Notes under the pieces: generated by a model | The model's input: the letters and a program-made list of their open reading frames with translations, nothing else | Told to the model about the DNA's origin: nothing | Database searches by the model: none | Translations under genes and position numbers: made by a program | Part shown: positions 6,448 to 14,501 of the stretch, in pieces | How positions within the stretch are numbered: position 1 is the stretch's first letter | Layout: every line of letters starts with the position of its first letter | From: JBBTCJ01 sp038043285 | GTDB lineage: Bacteria > Planctomycetota > Phycisphaerae > UBA1845 | Assembly (NCBI GenBank): GCA_038043285.1 | Contig: JBBTCJ010000113.1 | Span: 1-21,432 of the forward strand | DNA: 21,432 nt | Direction of reading: 5' to 3'

Positions 6448-9400
6448 TCACACAATCACGTTCACCAGCCGCCCCTTGACCACGATGATCTTGCGCACCG
6501 TCTTGCCCGCAACCGCCGCGACGATCTTTTCGTCCGCCAGGGCTGCGGCCTCAAGGATTTTCTCGTCGGCGTCGGCGGGAATCGTGATCCGCGACTTGAT
6601 CTTCCCGCAGACCTGCAGCGCGATTTCGATTTCATCGTCGCGGGCGAGGGCCTCGTCGTACGCGGGCCACGGGGCATAGGCCAGCGTGTCGGAATGCCCC
6701 AGCCGTGACCAAAGCTCCTCCGCCAGGTGCGGCACGAACGGCGCGAGCGCGAGCACGAACGGCTCCAGCACCGCTCGCGGCCGGCGAGCCAGCGGCGTCA
6801 CCGCATTGACGAAGTCGAAGATGGCCGCGATCGCGGTGTTGAACTTCAACAACTCGATGTGCTGCGTCACCCGCTGCACGAGTTTGTGCAACGCCCGTTG
6901 CGAGTCCCGGTCCGGCGGATCGTCGACCAACGCCGGTGAGACCATGTTGGTCTCCTCATCGACGAACAGCCGCCAGATTCGCTGGCAGAGCTTGTACAGT
7001 CCGGGCACGTCGCGGGTGTTCCACGGCTTGGACGCGTCGAGCGGACCCATGAACATTTCGTACAAGCGGAAGGTGTCCGCGCCGTATTGTCCGATGATCT
7101 CGTCGGGGTTGACGACGTTCTTGAGCGACTTGCTCATCTTGGCGATGATCCGCGCCACCGGCTCCCCGTTGCCCTTCAACGCAAACTCATCCTCGCCGCG
7201 TTCGTCGACCTGATCCGGGCCGACGATCATGCCCCGCCGGTCGCGGAAGGCGAAGCCCTGAATCATGCCCTGATTGAACAGCTTCTGGAACGGTTCGCGC
7301 GTCGAGGCGTAGCCCAGGTCGAACAGCATTTTGTGCCAGAACCTGGCATAGAGCAGGTGCAACACCGCGTGCTCCGCGCCGCCGACGTAGAGATCGACGG
7401 GCATCCAGTAGCGTTCCGCGGCTGCATCGCAGAATCGCGTCGCGTTGTGCGGATCGATGAACCGCAGGTAGTACCAGCACGAGCCGGCCCATTGAGGCAT
7501 GGTGTTGACGTCGCGGCGGAAACGCCGCCCGCCGCGCGACACCTTCACCCACTCCTGGGCACGCGACAGGGGCGGCTCGGGAAGCGAATCCGCCGTCTCC
7601 GGCGCGGGCGTGGGACGGAAATCCTCCATCGCCGGCAACTCCACCGGCAACTCGTCGTCGCCAACGGTCACCACCTCGCCCGATTCGTCGTGCAGAACGG
7701 GAAACGGCTCGCCCCAGTAACGCTGCCGACTGAACAGCCAATCGCGCAGCTTGTAGTTCACCGTCGCCTCTCCGACGCCGGTTCGCTCCAACCACTCGAC
7801 GATTCGCCGCTTGGCCTGCTCCGTGGGCAACCCGTCGAGCCGGCACACGCCGTCGGGCACGTCCGCTTCGGACTCCCCCGGCGAATTGACCGCGATGCCT
7901 TCCTCGACGAACGCCTCGCCCCAGCTTCGCGGGTGGCGAACGTAGTGATTGACCAGGCGATCCATCCCCACGTTGTTTCGCAGAACTTCGACGGTTCTTC
8001 CCCCCAGGTCGTCGGCACGGTTGCGGCGTGCGGCCACCGTCTCGGCCAGTTCGGGAACCTCGGCGGCGACGCGGTCGAATCCCGACGCGGCCGCCTCGTT
8101 CAATCCGCCCGTCAGGGCCGCCAGCCGCTCCTCGATCCAATCCGCCGTCGGCTTGACCACCGCGACGATCGGAAGATCGAACGCGCAGGCGAACTCGAAG
8201 TCGCGCCTGTCACTGCCCGGCACCGCCATGATCGCCCCCGTGCCATAGCCCATCAGCACGTAGTCGGCGATCCAGACGGGAATGCGCTTTTCGTTGACCG
8301 GGTTGATCGCGTAGGCTCCAGTGAAGACCCCGGTCTTCTCCTTCGCCTCCGCGGTCCGCGTCAGATCGGACTTCCGCCGCGCGGCCTCGGCGTATTGATG
8401 GACGGCCTTCCGCTGCGACGGCGTGGTGATTTTTTCGACCAACGGGTGTTCCGGCGCGAGCACCATGTAGGTCGCACCGAACAGCGTGTCCGGCCGAGTG
8501 GTATATATTTTCACTGCATCGGGCCACTCGCCGCCGTCCAACGAGTAGGCCGGAGTAAAGGTCTGGTGGATCCAACGCCCATTCTCGATCCGCCATTTGT
8601 CGGCCAGTGGAAACACCACCTCCGCCCCGAAGCTCCGCCCGACCCAGTTCCGCTGCATGATCTTGATCGGTTCGGGCCAATCCAGTTCGTCGAGGTCCGT
8701 GACCAACCGCTCGGCATATTTGGTAATCTGGATCATCCACTGTCGCAACGGTCGGCGAAACACCGGATGCCCGCCGCGTTCGCTTCGACCTTCGCTGTCG
8801 ACCTCCTCGTTGGCCAGCACCGTGCCCAACGCCGGACACCAGTTGACGGGAACCTCGTCGATGTACGCCAGCCGATGCCGATCAATCGCTTTCCGCCGCT
8901 CCGTCGCCGACATCCCCGACCATTCACGCCGACCGTCGGCCTCGGGCGATCGAACCAGATCAAGATTCCCATCGACGCCCCAGCGCCCCGATTCCAACTC
9001 GGCCACGAGTTCGCCGATGGGTCGTGCTCGTCCAACGATCTCGGTTCCGTCTGCCGCCGTCCAGCGGCACTGGTCGTTGTACCAGCTCTCGACCAGCAGC
9101 TTGAACATCCACTGGGTGAACTTGTAGTAACCGGGATCGCTGGTGGCGAGTTCTCGCGTCCAGTCGTAGGAGAACCCGAACATCTTGAGCTGCCGGCGGT
9201 ACATCTCGACGTTTTTCTTTGTCGTGACCGCGGGGTGGACGTTGGTTTCGATGGCGTATTGTTCGGCCGGAAGTCCAAAGGCGTCGAAGCCCATGGGGTG
9301 CAGCACATTGAACCCGCGCATCCGCTTATAGCGGGTGACGATGTCCGTGGCGCAATATCCGAGCGGATGTCCGACGTGAAGCCCCGCCCCGCTGGGATAG

Positions 9401-9567
9401 GGAAACATGTCCAGCACGTAGAACTTCGGTTTGCTCGCGTCGAAACCCGGCGCGCCCGGATTGGGCGCGCGGAACGTGCCGCGATCCTCCCAATAGCGCT
9501 GCCACTTCGTCTCGATCGCCGCGAAGTCGTATCGCCAGGTTTTACGTTCTTTGCTCTCTGCCGCCAT
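6448..9567 (-). CDS. leuS: Leucyl-tRNA synthetase
   Basis: LeuRS charges tRNA-Leu with leucine in the cytoplasm. The start at 9567 (1039 aa) is chosen for GGAG at about 6 nt upstream; the frame remains open to 9771 but those codons run through repeats. The class I HIGH motif is PSGAGLHVGHPLGY and the KMSKS loop is KMSKSLKNVVNPDEI. The CP1 editing domain carries YTTRPDTLFGATYMVLAPEH and GTGAIMAVPGSDRRDFEFA. In the last motif the His of the common GHD/AHD is Ser, while the Asp residues remain. The protein is longer than the common 800-900 aa; an extra stretch after WYNDQCRWTAADGTEIVG (RARPIGELVAELESGRWGVD and on) accounts for part of this, and the zinc-type region is reduced to NWCPALGT. The C-terminal anticodon-binding and C-terminal domains are present, ending GRLVNVIV. 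Genes for the CYTH protein and cytochrome follow on the same strand. Confidence 0.97.
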   Translation of the reverse strand: MAAESKERKTWRYDFAAIETKWQRYWEDRGTFRAPNPGAPGFDASKPKFYVLDMFPYPSGAGLHVGHPLGYCATDIVTRYKRMRGFNVLHPMGFDAFGLPAEQYAIETNVHPAVTTKKNVEMYRRQLKMFGFSYDWTRELATSDPGYYKFTQWMFKLLVESWYNDQCRWTAADGTEIVGRARPIGELVAELESGRWGVDGNLDLVRSPEADGRREWSGMSATERRKAIDRHRLAYIDEVPVNWCPALGTVLANEEVDSEGRSERGGHPVFRRPLRQWMIQITKYAERLVTDLDELDWPEPIKIMQRNWVGRSFGAEVVFPLADKWRIENGRWIHQTFTPAYSLDGGEWPDAVKIYTTRPDTLFGATYMVLAPEHPLVEKITTPSQRKAVHQYAEAARRKSDLTRTAEAKEKTGVFTGAYAINPVNEKRIPVWIADYVLMGYGTGAIMAVPGSDRRDFEFACAFDLPIVAVVKPTADWIEERLAALTGGLNEAAASGFDRVAAEVPELAETVAARRNRADDLGGRTVEVLRNNVGMDRLVNHYVRHPRSWGEAFVEEGIAVNSPGESEADVPDGVCRLDGLPTEQAKRRIVEWLERTGVGEATVNYKLRDWLFSRQRYWGEPFPVLHDESGEVVTVGDDELPVELPAMEDFRPTPAPETADSLPEPPLSRAQEWVKVSRGGRRFRRDVNTMPQWAGSCWYYLRFIDPHNATRFCDAAAERYWMPVDLYVGGAEHAVLHLLYARFWHKMLFDLGYASTREPFQKLFNQGMIQGFAFRDRRGMIVGPDQVDERGEDEFALKGNGEPVARIIAKMSKSLKNVVNPDEIIGQYGADTFRLYEMFMGPLDASKPWNTRDVPGLYKLCQRIWRLFVDEETNMVSPALVDDPPDRDSQRALHKLVQRVTQHIELLKFNTAIAAIFDFVNAVTPLARRPRAVLEPFVLALAPFVPHLAEELWSRLGHSDTLAYAPWPAYDEALARDDEIEIALQVCGKIKSRITIPADADEKILEAAALADEKIVAAVAGKTVRKIIVVKGRLVNVIV

Positions 9568-9611
9568 CGCTGCTCCGTTGCAACCCATTCCCAACCTGAG
9601 TGCGCATCCAT

Positions 9612-9655
9612 GACCCCTCTCTCCCGCCCTCGGGGCAGAGGATGGCGCGAGGGGG
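9612..9655. repeat. 44-bp interspersed repeat, copy 1
   Basis: This 44-bp stretch matches 16859-16902 at 34 of 44 positions without gaps. The copy is flanked by ATGACCCC (9610-9617) and GGGGTCAT (9652-9659), inverted, and holds an inner hairpin GCCC-TCG-GGGC (9626-9636). It lies in the leuS leader region. Sequences translating to PLPRERERG-like peptides of this kind are, from memory, widespread small repeats. Confidence 0.75.
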
Positions 9656-9692
9656 TCATAACTCAGTGTACCGAACCGCGCGACCCCAAGCC

Positions 9693-9727
9693 AATCGACA
9701 ATCGACAATCGTCCATCGACAATTCCC
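9693..9727 (+). repeat. Heptamer repeat array in the isomerase leader
   Basis: Five 7-bp units run head to tail: AATCGAC, AATCGAC, AATCGTC, CATCGAC, AATTCCC. The array ends 2 nt before ATG 9730, so the isomerase gene has no normal Shine-Dalgarno sequence. Related arrays are at 6342-6362, 13796-13844, 15774-15808 and 17429-17470. Confidence 0.8.
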
Positions 9728-9729
9728 TC

Positions 9730-10563
9730 ATGTTCGTCCTGGGCTACAACACCAACGGATTCGCTCACCACCGGCTTGAGGATGCGCTGGCGATCCTCGC
9801 GGAGATCGGCTATCGAAGCGTGGCCGTCACCGTCGAACGTGACTTGCTCGACCCTCCCGATCCGCGTGCGGTGACCGACGCCGCCCGAAGGCTGAACGCC
9901 GCCTTGCGAACCACGGAGCTGCGCTGCACGATCGAGACCGGATCACGATTCATCCTTGATCCGCGCCGCAAACATCAGCCGACCCTGCTCAGCGCCGATC
10001 CGCCCGAGCGCCGCCGCCGCGTAGATTTCCTGGACGCCGCGATCGACCTCGCGGCCGAGGTCGGTGCGGAAAGCGTGTCACTCTGGTCCGGATCGCCCGA
10101 CGACAACACAGACCGACCGGCGGCCCATGATCGCCTGATCGAATCGCTCGCCGGTCTGCTTGATCGTGCCCGACGCGCCGGCGTGCGCCTGGCCTTCGAA
10201 CCAGAGCCGGGAATGGTCATCGACACCATGGAATCGTTCGCCGAGGTGCACGACGCCCTGAATCATCCGTCGCTGGGCCTGACCCTTGACGTCGGGCATG
10301 TCCATTGCCTTTCCGACGGCGACGTCGGCGAGCATGTCGATCGTTGGCGCGGAAAGCTCTGGAACGTCCACCTGGAGGACATGCGCCGCGGAATCCACGA
10401 ACACCTGATGTTCGGCGACGGCGAGATGGACTTCGTTCCGGTCTTCCGCGCGTTGCGGTCGATCGACTATCATGGTCCCGTACACGTCGAGCTGTCGCGG
10501 CATGGCCACGACGCCGTGCGAACGGCTCGATGCGCGTACGAGTTTCTCCGGCCGTTCCTGTAG
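9730..10563 (+). CDS. Sugar phosphate isomerase/epimerase-like TIM-barrel protein
   Basis: The 277-aa protein belongs to the xylose isomerase-like TIM-barrel family (AP endonuclease family 2 fold). The expected metal ligands are visible: E157 in AFEPEPGM, D187 and H190 in LTLDVGHVH, H214 in NVHLEDM, and E254 in HVELSRHGHD. It should therefore be a metal-dependent isomerase, epimerase or related enzyme; the substrate cannot be read from sequence. The start at 9730 gives MFVLGYNTNGFAHHRLEDAL, the typical first strand of the barrel; the long open frame upstream is antisense to leuS and not coding. No Shine-Dalgarno is present and the leader is a heptamer repeat. The next gene begins 11 bp after the stop and encodes an alkaline-phosphatase-like protein. 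Such a pair is known, from memory, in ebo-type metabolite-traffic loci, which would suggest a role with a precursor carried across the membrane (inference). Confidence 0.88.
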   Translation: MFVLGYNTNGFAHHRLEDALAILAEIGYRSVAVTVERDLLDPPDPRAVTDAARRLNAALRTTELRCTIETGSRFILDPRRKHQPTLLSADPPERRRRVDFLDAAIDLAAEVGAESVSLWSGSPDDNTDRPAAHDRLIESLAGLLDRARRAGVRLAFEPEPGMVIDTMESFAEVHDALNHPSLGLTLDVGHVHCLSDGDVGEHVDRWRGKLWNVHLEDMRRGIHEHLMFGDGEMDFVPVFRALRSIDYHGPVHVELSRHGHDAVRTARCAYEFLRPFL

Positions 10564-10574
10564 AGAGGTCGCCC

Positions 10575-11933
10575 ATGACCGCCCCGCGGCTGATCCTGTT
10601 TTCGATCCCCGGATTGCGCACCAAGGACATCGACAAGCGCACCACGCCCACCCTGTTCGACTGGGCCAATCGCGGCGCGCTCGCCGAACTGACCCCAACC
10701 TTCCCATGCGTCACCTCATCCGTGCAGGCGAGCATGTGGACCGGCGTCGGGCCTGATCGACACGGCGTCATCGCCAACGGGTTCTACCACCGCGATCGCC
10801 GCGAGGTTGAGTTCTGGGTAGGGCGCAACGGCGTGATCGAAGCAGAACAGATCTGGCGCACCCTCGCGCGCGGCTCGGCGCGCCGAACCTCCGCCGCGTG
10901 GCACGCGCAGAACATCAAAGACGCCGACGCGGACTTCATCGTCACCCCCGAGCCGATCCACGAGCCCGACGGCACGACCACGCTCTGGTGCTATTCGAAG
11001 CCCGTCGGACTTTACCCACAACTGCTCGACAAGCTCGGCCACTTCCCCCTTCAACACTACTGGGGGCCGATGGCCAACATCGAATCCACCCGATGGATTC
11101 TCAAGGCCGCCGCCTGGCTCGATCAGCACCATCGACCGGCGTTTCACTGGGTGTACCTTCCGCACCTCGATTACGCCTCGCAGAAGTTCGGACCCGACAG
11201 CCCGCAGTCCCGTTCGGGCCTCAAGGAACTCGACGATGCCCTGACCGTTTTCCAAGCCCATCTTGACGACATGCCCGACGGATCGGAACCCATCGTTCTG
11301 GTCGTCGGCGAGTACGCCTTGACCGACGTGACCGGCGTGGTCTTTCCCAACCGCGTCCTCCGCGAGCACGGCCTGCTGGAGGTCATCGAACGAGACGGCG
11401 TCGAAAACCTCGACATGGGGAAGAGCCAGGCCTTTGCCATGGTGGACCATCAATTCGCCCACGTCTACGTTCAGCCGACGCTCCCTCCCGCGCAGCGACG
11501 ATCCCTCGCGGCGCGCATCGTAGACGTGTTTCGCGGAGTGCCGGGAATGGCCGCCGTGTACGGCGAAGACGACCGCGCCTGTGTCGGACTCAACCACCCG
11601 CGAAGCGGAGAGGTCATTCTCCTCTGCGACGACGCGCACTGGTCGGCCTATTACTGGTGGTTCCACGATGACCTCGCACCACCCTTCGCCCGCACCGTGG
11701 ACATTCACCGCAAGCCCGGCTACGACCCCGTGGAGTTGTTCTTCGATCCCCACACCAAGGGAATCCCCCTCGACACCAGCCTGGTGAAAGGTTCACACGG
11801 CGTCCCGGCGGAGGAGCCTCGCCACCGCACGGCCCTCATGTGCACGGCTCGCGGTGGACCAGTGCAGGACGGGAGCTTTCATGTGGACAGGGATGTCAAG
11901 CGAATCTGCCTGGAATTGCTCGGCGCGATCTAG
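10575..11933 (+). CDS. Alkaline phosphatase superfamily / nucleotide pyrophosphatase-like protein
   Basis: The protein has 452 aa. GAGAGGT ends about 6 nt before the ATG and the start lies 11 bp after the isomerase stop, so the two form an operon. The likely nucleophile is T47 in PTFPCVTSSVQASMWTG, matching the PTFPxxT motif of the nucleotide pyrophosphatase/phosphodiesterase group. Other family blocks are HWVYLPHLDYASQKFGPD, VGEYALTDV, FAMVDHQFAHVYVQ, ARTVDIHRKPGYDPVELFFD and KGSHGVP. The first metal-binding Asp of classical members (often VxxxDGxR) is absent: the start is LILFSIPGLR. In addition, the SDHGM-like motif is replaced by GEYALTD. These changes seem normal for this subgroup (memory), so the metal site may differ from classical phosphatases. 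There is no signal peptide, so it is probably cytoplasmic. A phosphodiester or pyrophosphate substrate linked to the isomerase product is an inference. Confidence 0.85.
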   Translation: MTAPRLILFSIPGLRTKDIDKRTTPTLFDWANRGALAELTPTFPCVTSSVQASMWTGVGPDRHGVIANGFYHRDRREVEFWVGRNGVIEAEQIWRTLARGSARRTSAAWHAQNIKDADADFIVTPEPIHEPDGTTTLWCYSKPVGLYPQLLDKLGHFPLQHYWGPMANIESTRWILKAAAWLDQHHRPAFHWVYLPHLDYASQKFGPDSPQSRSGLKELDDALTVFQAHLDDMPDGSEPIVLVVGEYALTDVTGVVFPNRVLREHGLLEVIERDGVENLDMGKSQAFAMVDHQFAHVYVQPTLPPAQRRSLAARIVDVFRGVPGMAAVYGEDDRACVGLNHPRSGEVILLCDDAHWSAYYWWFHDDLAPPFARTVDIHRKPGYDPVELFFDPHTKGIPLDTSLVKGSHGVPAEEPRHRTALMCTARGGPVQDGSFHVDRDVKRICLELLGAI

Positions 11934-11951
11934 TGGAATCCAAGGTGATTG

Positions 11952-12302
11952 TTATCCCGGCTGCATGATGCCGATCGCCACGCCCTCCGGATCGGCGAAC
12001 ATCGCGAAGTGACCCAAACCGGGGATGGCCGTCTTGGACACCAGGGCCTTGCCTCCGTGTTGCGTCACCTTCGACAACGTTGCGTCGATGTCCGGGACCG
12101 TGAAGTACACGTTGACGCACGCCCCCTGGGTGCTGCCCGGTCGGGCAAACATGCCTCCCGAGGGATCGTGCCCCGTCCGTACGATGGTGTAACCCGGCAT
12201 CGCTTCATCGTCGAAGTGCCAATCGAAGACCTCGCCGTAGAACGCCTGACACCTCTTCGGATCGCCGGTCATGAACTCGAAATGGCACAACGGGTTGCTC
12301 AT
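11952..12302 (-). CDS. VOC family (glyoxalase-like) protein
   Basis: The 116-aa protein has one vicinal oxygen chelate domain of two beta-alpha-beta-beta-beta halves. Typical blocks are NPLCHFEFMTGDPKRCQAFY, GEVFDWHF, YTIVRTG, CVNVYFTVPDIDATLSKVTQ, HGGKALVSKTAIPGLGHFAM and FADPEGVAIGIMQ. This matches small VOC proteins annotated as glyoxalase/bleomycin-resistance relatives, whose substrates are rarely known. The start at 12302 is chosen because the domain begins right there (MSNPLCHFEF) and GAGG lies about 5 nt upstream; an ATG at 12359 in the same frame would add 19 residues without family likeness. It converges with the phosphatase gene, 18 bp apart, and lies 134 bp after the glycosyltransferase gene on the same strand. 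That 134-bp gap holds nothing I can identify. Confidence 0.85.
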   Translation of the reverse strand: MSNPLCHFEFMTGDPKRCQAFYGEVFDWHFDDEAMPGYTIVRTGHDPSGGMFARPGSTQGACVNVYFTVPDIDATLSKVTQHGGKALVSKTAIPGLGHFAMFADPEGVAIGIMQPG

Positions 12303-12436
12303 GGCGGCCTCGCTGAGTCCGGTAATGCGTTCGACGCGATCACGGTTCATCGGAGTCATCGGCTCACCCGGGCAAGTCGCTTAGCTGCGCCGCGCGAGTG
12401 CGTGGAGCAACGGTCAACAAGATACTACGCGCGATG

Positions 12437-14482
12437 TTATCGCCCGAGGGGGATGGCCGAGGCGTCGTCGAGGTCGTGATGCAGGCTGTCGAAAAAAGGC
12501 TTGTTGGCCCAACTGATCGGCGTGTCTTGGTCCATCAGCCTCCGCAGGCGGTCGAAACCAAGAGCCCCGTGGTGGAACCGCCAAACCGAATCCGTATTCT
12601 TAAACACCAAGGAGTTCGCTAATCGTTCGTCGAAGCGACGATCGTTTTTCCACGCCTCTGCCAGCGCGAATCGGACGTTGGCTAACTTGGGCCGCAAGGC
12701 TCCGCTCCGCTCAAGCGGCGCGACGACAAGCCTCTCCTCCTTCGCCGACGAGCCGACGCATTCGCCGACGGGAACCAGCGACAAGTCCAGGTGGGCGAAG
12801 TCCATGGGCGGAAAGCAGTAGGGCGCCGGTTCGGCCAACGTCCCCAACGGAGTAAGAATCCGCCCCGTCGCCTCGTCGCGCCGCAAGCAGTCGAAGAATT
12901 CAGCGATGTTGTTGCGTGAACCGCGGGCCTCGGAATCATCGACGAACCCCTGAAGATACGCGTATCCGTTGAGGCCGGACCAGAAGATCAAGAGTCCGGC
13001 CGTTATCCGGCGCAACACCTGCCACGGACGTCCCAGGCAGTACAACAACGTCGCCGTTCCCATCGCAAGGGCGGCGTTTATAAACACGCCGAACCGGCCG
13101 TACTCACCCGGCTTGCCCGCACCGATCAGCACGAACTGCACCAAGAACACCAGCGCCGGAACGACCAGCACCATAGTCGTTCTCGGCGCTCGCCGCAGAC
13201 CTACTGCCAATCCGATCACCCCAAGCACCGCAATCGGCAGCGTCGCCCCCTCGGTCGTCAACTCCAGCACGCGAACGAATCCCTCGCCGATCCGGGCCAT
13301 CTGATACATCGCAAACGAGTTCCCAAAGTTGCTCCGCAGCACGTCGCGATTGACGAAGACGTTGATGAGGACATAGGGATTGGTGATGAAGTACACGACC
13401 ACCGCGACCGCGATTCCCTTGCCGGCGCGAATCACCCATGACCAATTCCCGCCCGCCGCTCCCTGCTTCCCCCGCAACCAGGCCACCAGCGGAATCAATA
13501 CGACGATCGGCACGGATGACAACACCATCCCCACCGCCGCGCCGCAAGAGATGCACAATCCCCACCAACTGCGCGAACCTCGCGGGGCTGCTTGCGCCGG
13601 CGCATCCGCCTCCAGGCAGCGCATCGCGAACCACACGGCGATCAGCATCAACACCGCGCCGGGAAGATGCGGTTTGCCCTCGTGCGACATGCACACCACC
13701 ACGGGCATGATCGCAAACATTATCCCCGCCGTCGCCCCTGCCCCGATCCCTCCGTCCTTGTCGCAGCGCCGTTTCGCATCCGGCGAGCGCCTTCGCCATT
13801 CTCCATTCCTCATTCTACCTTCCGCATTTCGCACTCCGTATTCGCGCGCCAGCCGCGTCGCTATGGCAAACACTACGACCACCCCGATTGCTCCCCATGC
13901 CGCGGCATACCATCGCGCCACGACGTAGAACTTCCCAAACTCGTCCGGGTTGTCGAGGTAGTAGACCAGTTCGCTTCGAACGTCGATCAACCCAAGGACG
14001 CCGCACAGTTTGATGAGCGCCCCGACGGGGTAGATGAACAGACCCCCATATTGATAGAGCCGCGGGTCGAGCTTCAGCTCCCCCGGCCTCATGCCGGCAA
14101 GCGCCATCATGGTGATCATTTCGTCCGGCTGATGGGTGTAGAGACGGTACCGCAGATAGATTCGCGCGACGTCCTCGTCGGTGGCCGTCAGAGACCGCTC
14201 CCCGTCACCCGCAGGCGCCAGCGGATCCACGTCCACGTCGGCTCCGACGACGGCCGCTTTGCCCGCATCCAACTTCTCCGTCGCGCCGGCGAGTTGATAG
14301 ATTTTCTCCCCTGACCAGACCTCGCCTTGTCCAAACAAATACTTGTCAATCTTGCTGGTCGGAAGACCCCAAGTCATGCCCATGGATGACACGAGCACGA
14401 ATGCGGACGCAGCCGCTCCGACGCCGAGCCAACGGCTTAGAGTCGATTTCTCGCGCATCTCGTGGCCATTGTTTTGATGCAT
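12437..14482 (-). CDS. Membrane glycosyltransferase of GT-C type (GT39/ArnT-like)
   Basis: The protein has 681 aa and many membrane helices, including SRWLGVGAAASAFVLVSSMG near the start, GAIGVVVVFAIATRLA, GIMFAIMPVVVCMSH, AVGMVLSSVPIVVLIPLVAW, IAVAVVVYFITNPYVLINVF, LPIAVLGVIGLAVGL and TMVLVVPALVFLVQFVLIG. The first large outer loop holds THQPDEMITMMALAGM and then LDPRLYQYGGLFIYPVGALI, like the PDE...NP...Y block of lipid-carrier-dependent GT-C glycosyltransferases. It probably transfers a sugar from a polyprenyl-phosphate donor outside the membrane; acceptor unknown. The start at 14482 (MHQNNGHEM) follows a weak GGAT; ATG 14458 is an alternative. Near residues 213-229 a heptamer repeat (13796-13844) is translated in frame as VRNAEGRMRNGEW, in a loop between two helices. 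It begins 19 bp after the thiolase stop. Confidence 0.8.
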   Translation of the reverse strand: MHQNNGHEMREKSTLSRWLGVGAAASAFVLVSSMGMTWGLPTSKIDKYLFGQGEVWSGEKIYQLAGATEKLDAGKAAVVGADVDVDPLAPAGDGERSLTATDEDVARIYLRYRLYTHQPDEMITMMALAGMRPGELKLDPRLYQYGGLFIYPVGALIKLCGVLGLIDVRSELVYYLDNPDEFGKFYVVARWYAAAWGAIGVVVVFAIATRLAREYGVRNAEGRMRNGEWRRRSPDAKRRCDKDGGIGAGATAGIMFAIMPVVVCMSHEGKPHLPGAVLMLIAVWFAMRCLEADAPAQAAPRGSRSWWGLCISCGAAVGMVLSSVPIVVLIPLVAWLRGKQGAAGGNWSWVIRAGKGIAVAVVVYFITNPYVLINVFVNRDVLRSNFGNSFAMYQMARIGEGFVRVLELTTEGATLPIAVLGVIGLAVGLRRAPRTTMVLVVPALVFLVQFVLIGAGKPGEYGRFGVFINAALAMGTATLLYCLGRPWQVLRRITAGLLIFWSGLNGYAYLQGFVDDSEARGSRNNIAEFFDCLRRDEATGRILTPLGTLAEPAPYCFPPMDFAHLDLSLVPVGECVGSSAKEERLVVAPLERSGALRPKLANVRFALAEAWKNDRRFDERLANSLVFKNTDSVWRFHHGALGFDRLRRLMDQDTPISWANKPFFDSLHHDLDDASAIPLGR
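13796..13844. repeat. Heptamer repeat array inside the glycosyltransferase CDS
   Basis: Seven degenerate 7-bp units: CCATTCT, CCATTCC, TCATTCT, ACCTTCC, GCATTTC, GCACTCC, GTATTCG. They encode, on the minus strand, a hydrophilic Arg/Gly/Glu-rich loop (VRNAEGRMRNGEW) between membrane helices, without breaking the frame. Intergenic relatives lie at 15774-15808 and 17429-17470. Confidence 0.75.
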
Positions 14483-14501
14483 GAGATCCGCCGCGCGCGT
14501 G

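Noticed and set aside
7087..9729. Very long plus-strand open frame antisense to leuS, continuous with the isomerase gene
   Set aside because: It is the mirror of a GC-rich coding frame and lacks family motifs; LeuRS motifs on the other strand are unmistakable. The isomerase fold begins at 9730.
12303..12359. N-terminal extension of the VOC protein to ATG 12359
   Set aside because: The 19 extra residues are unlike the family, and GAGG is correctly placed before 12302.
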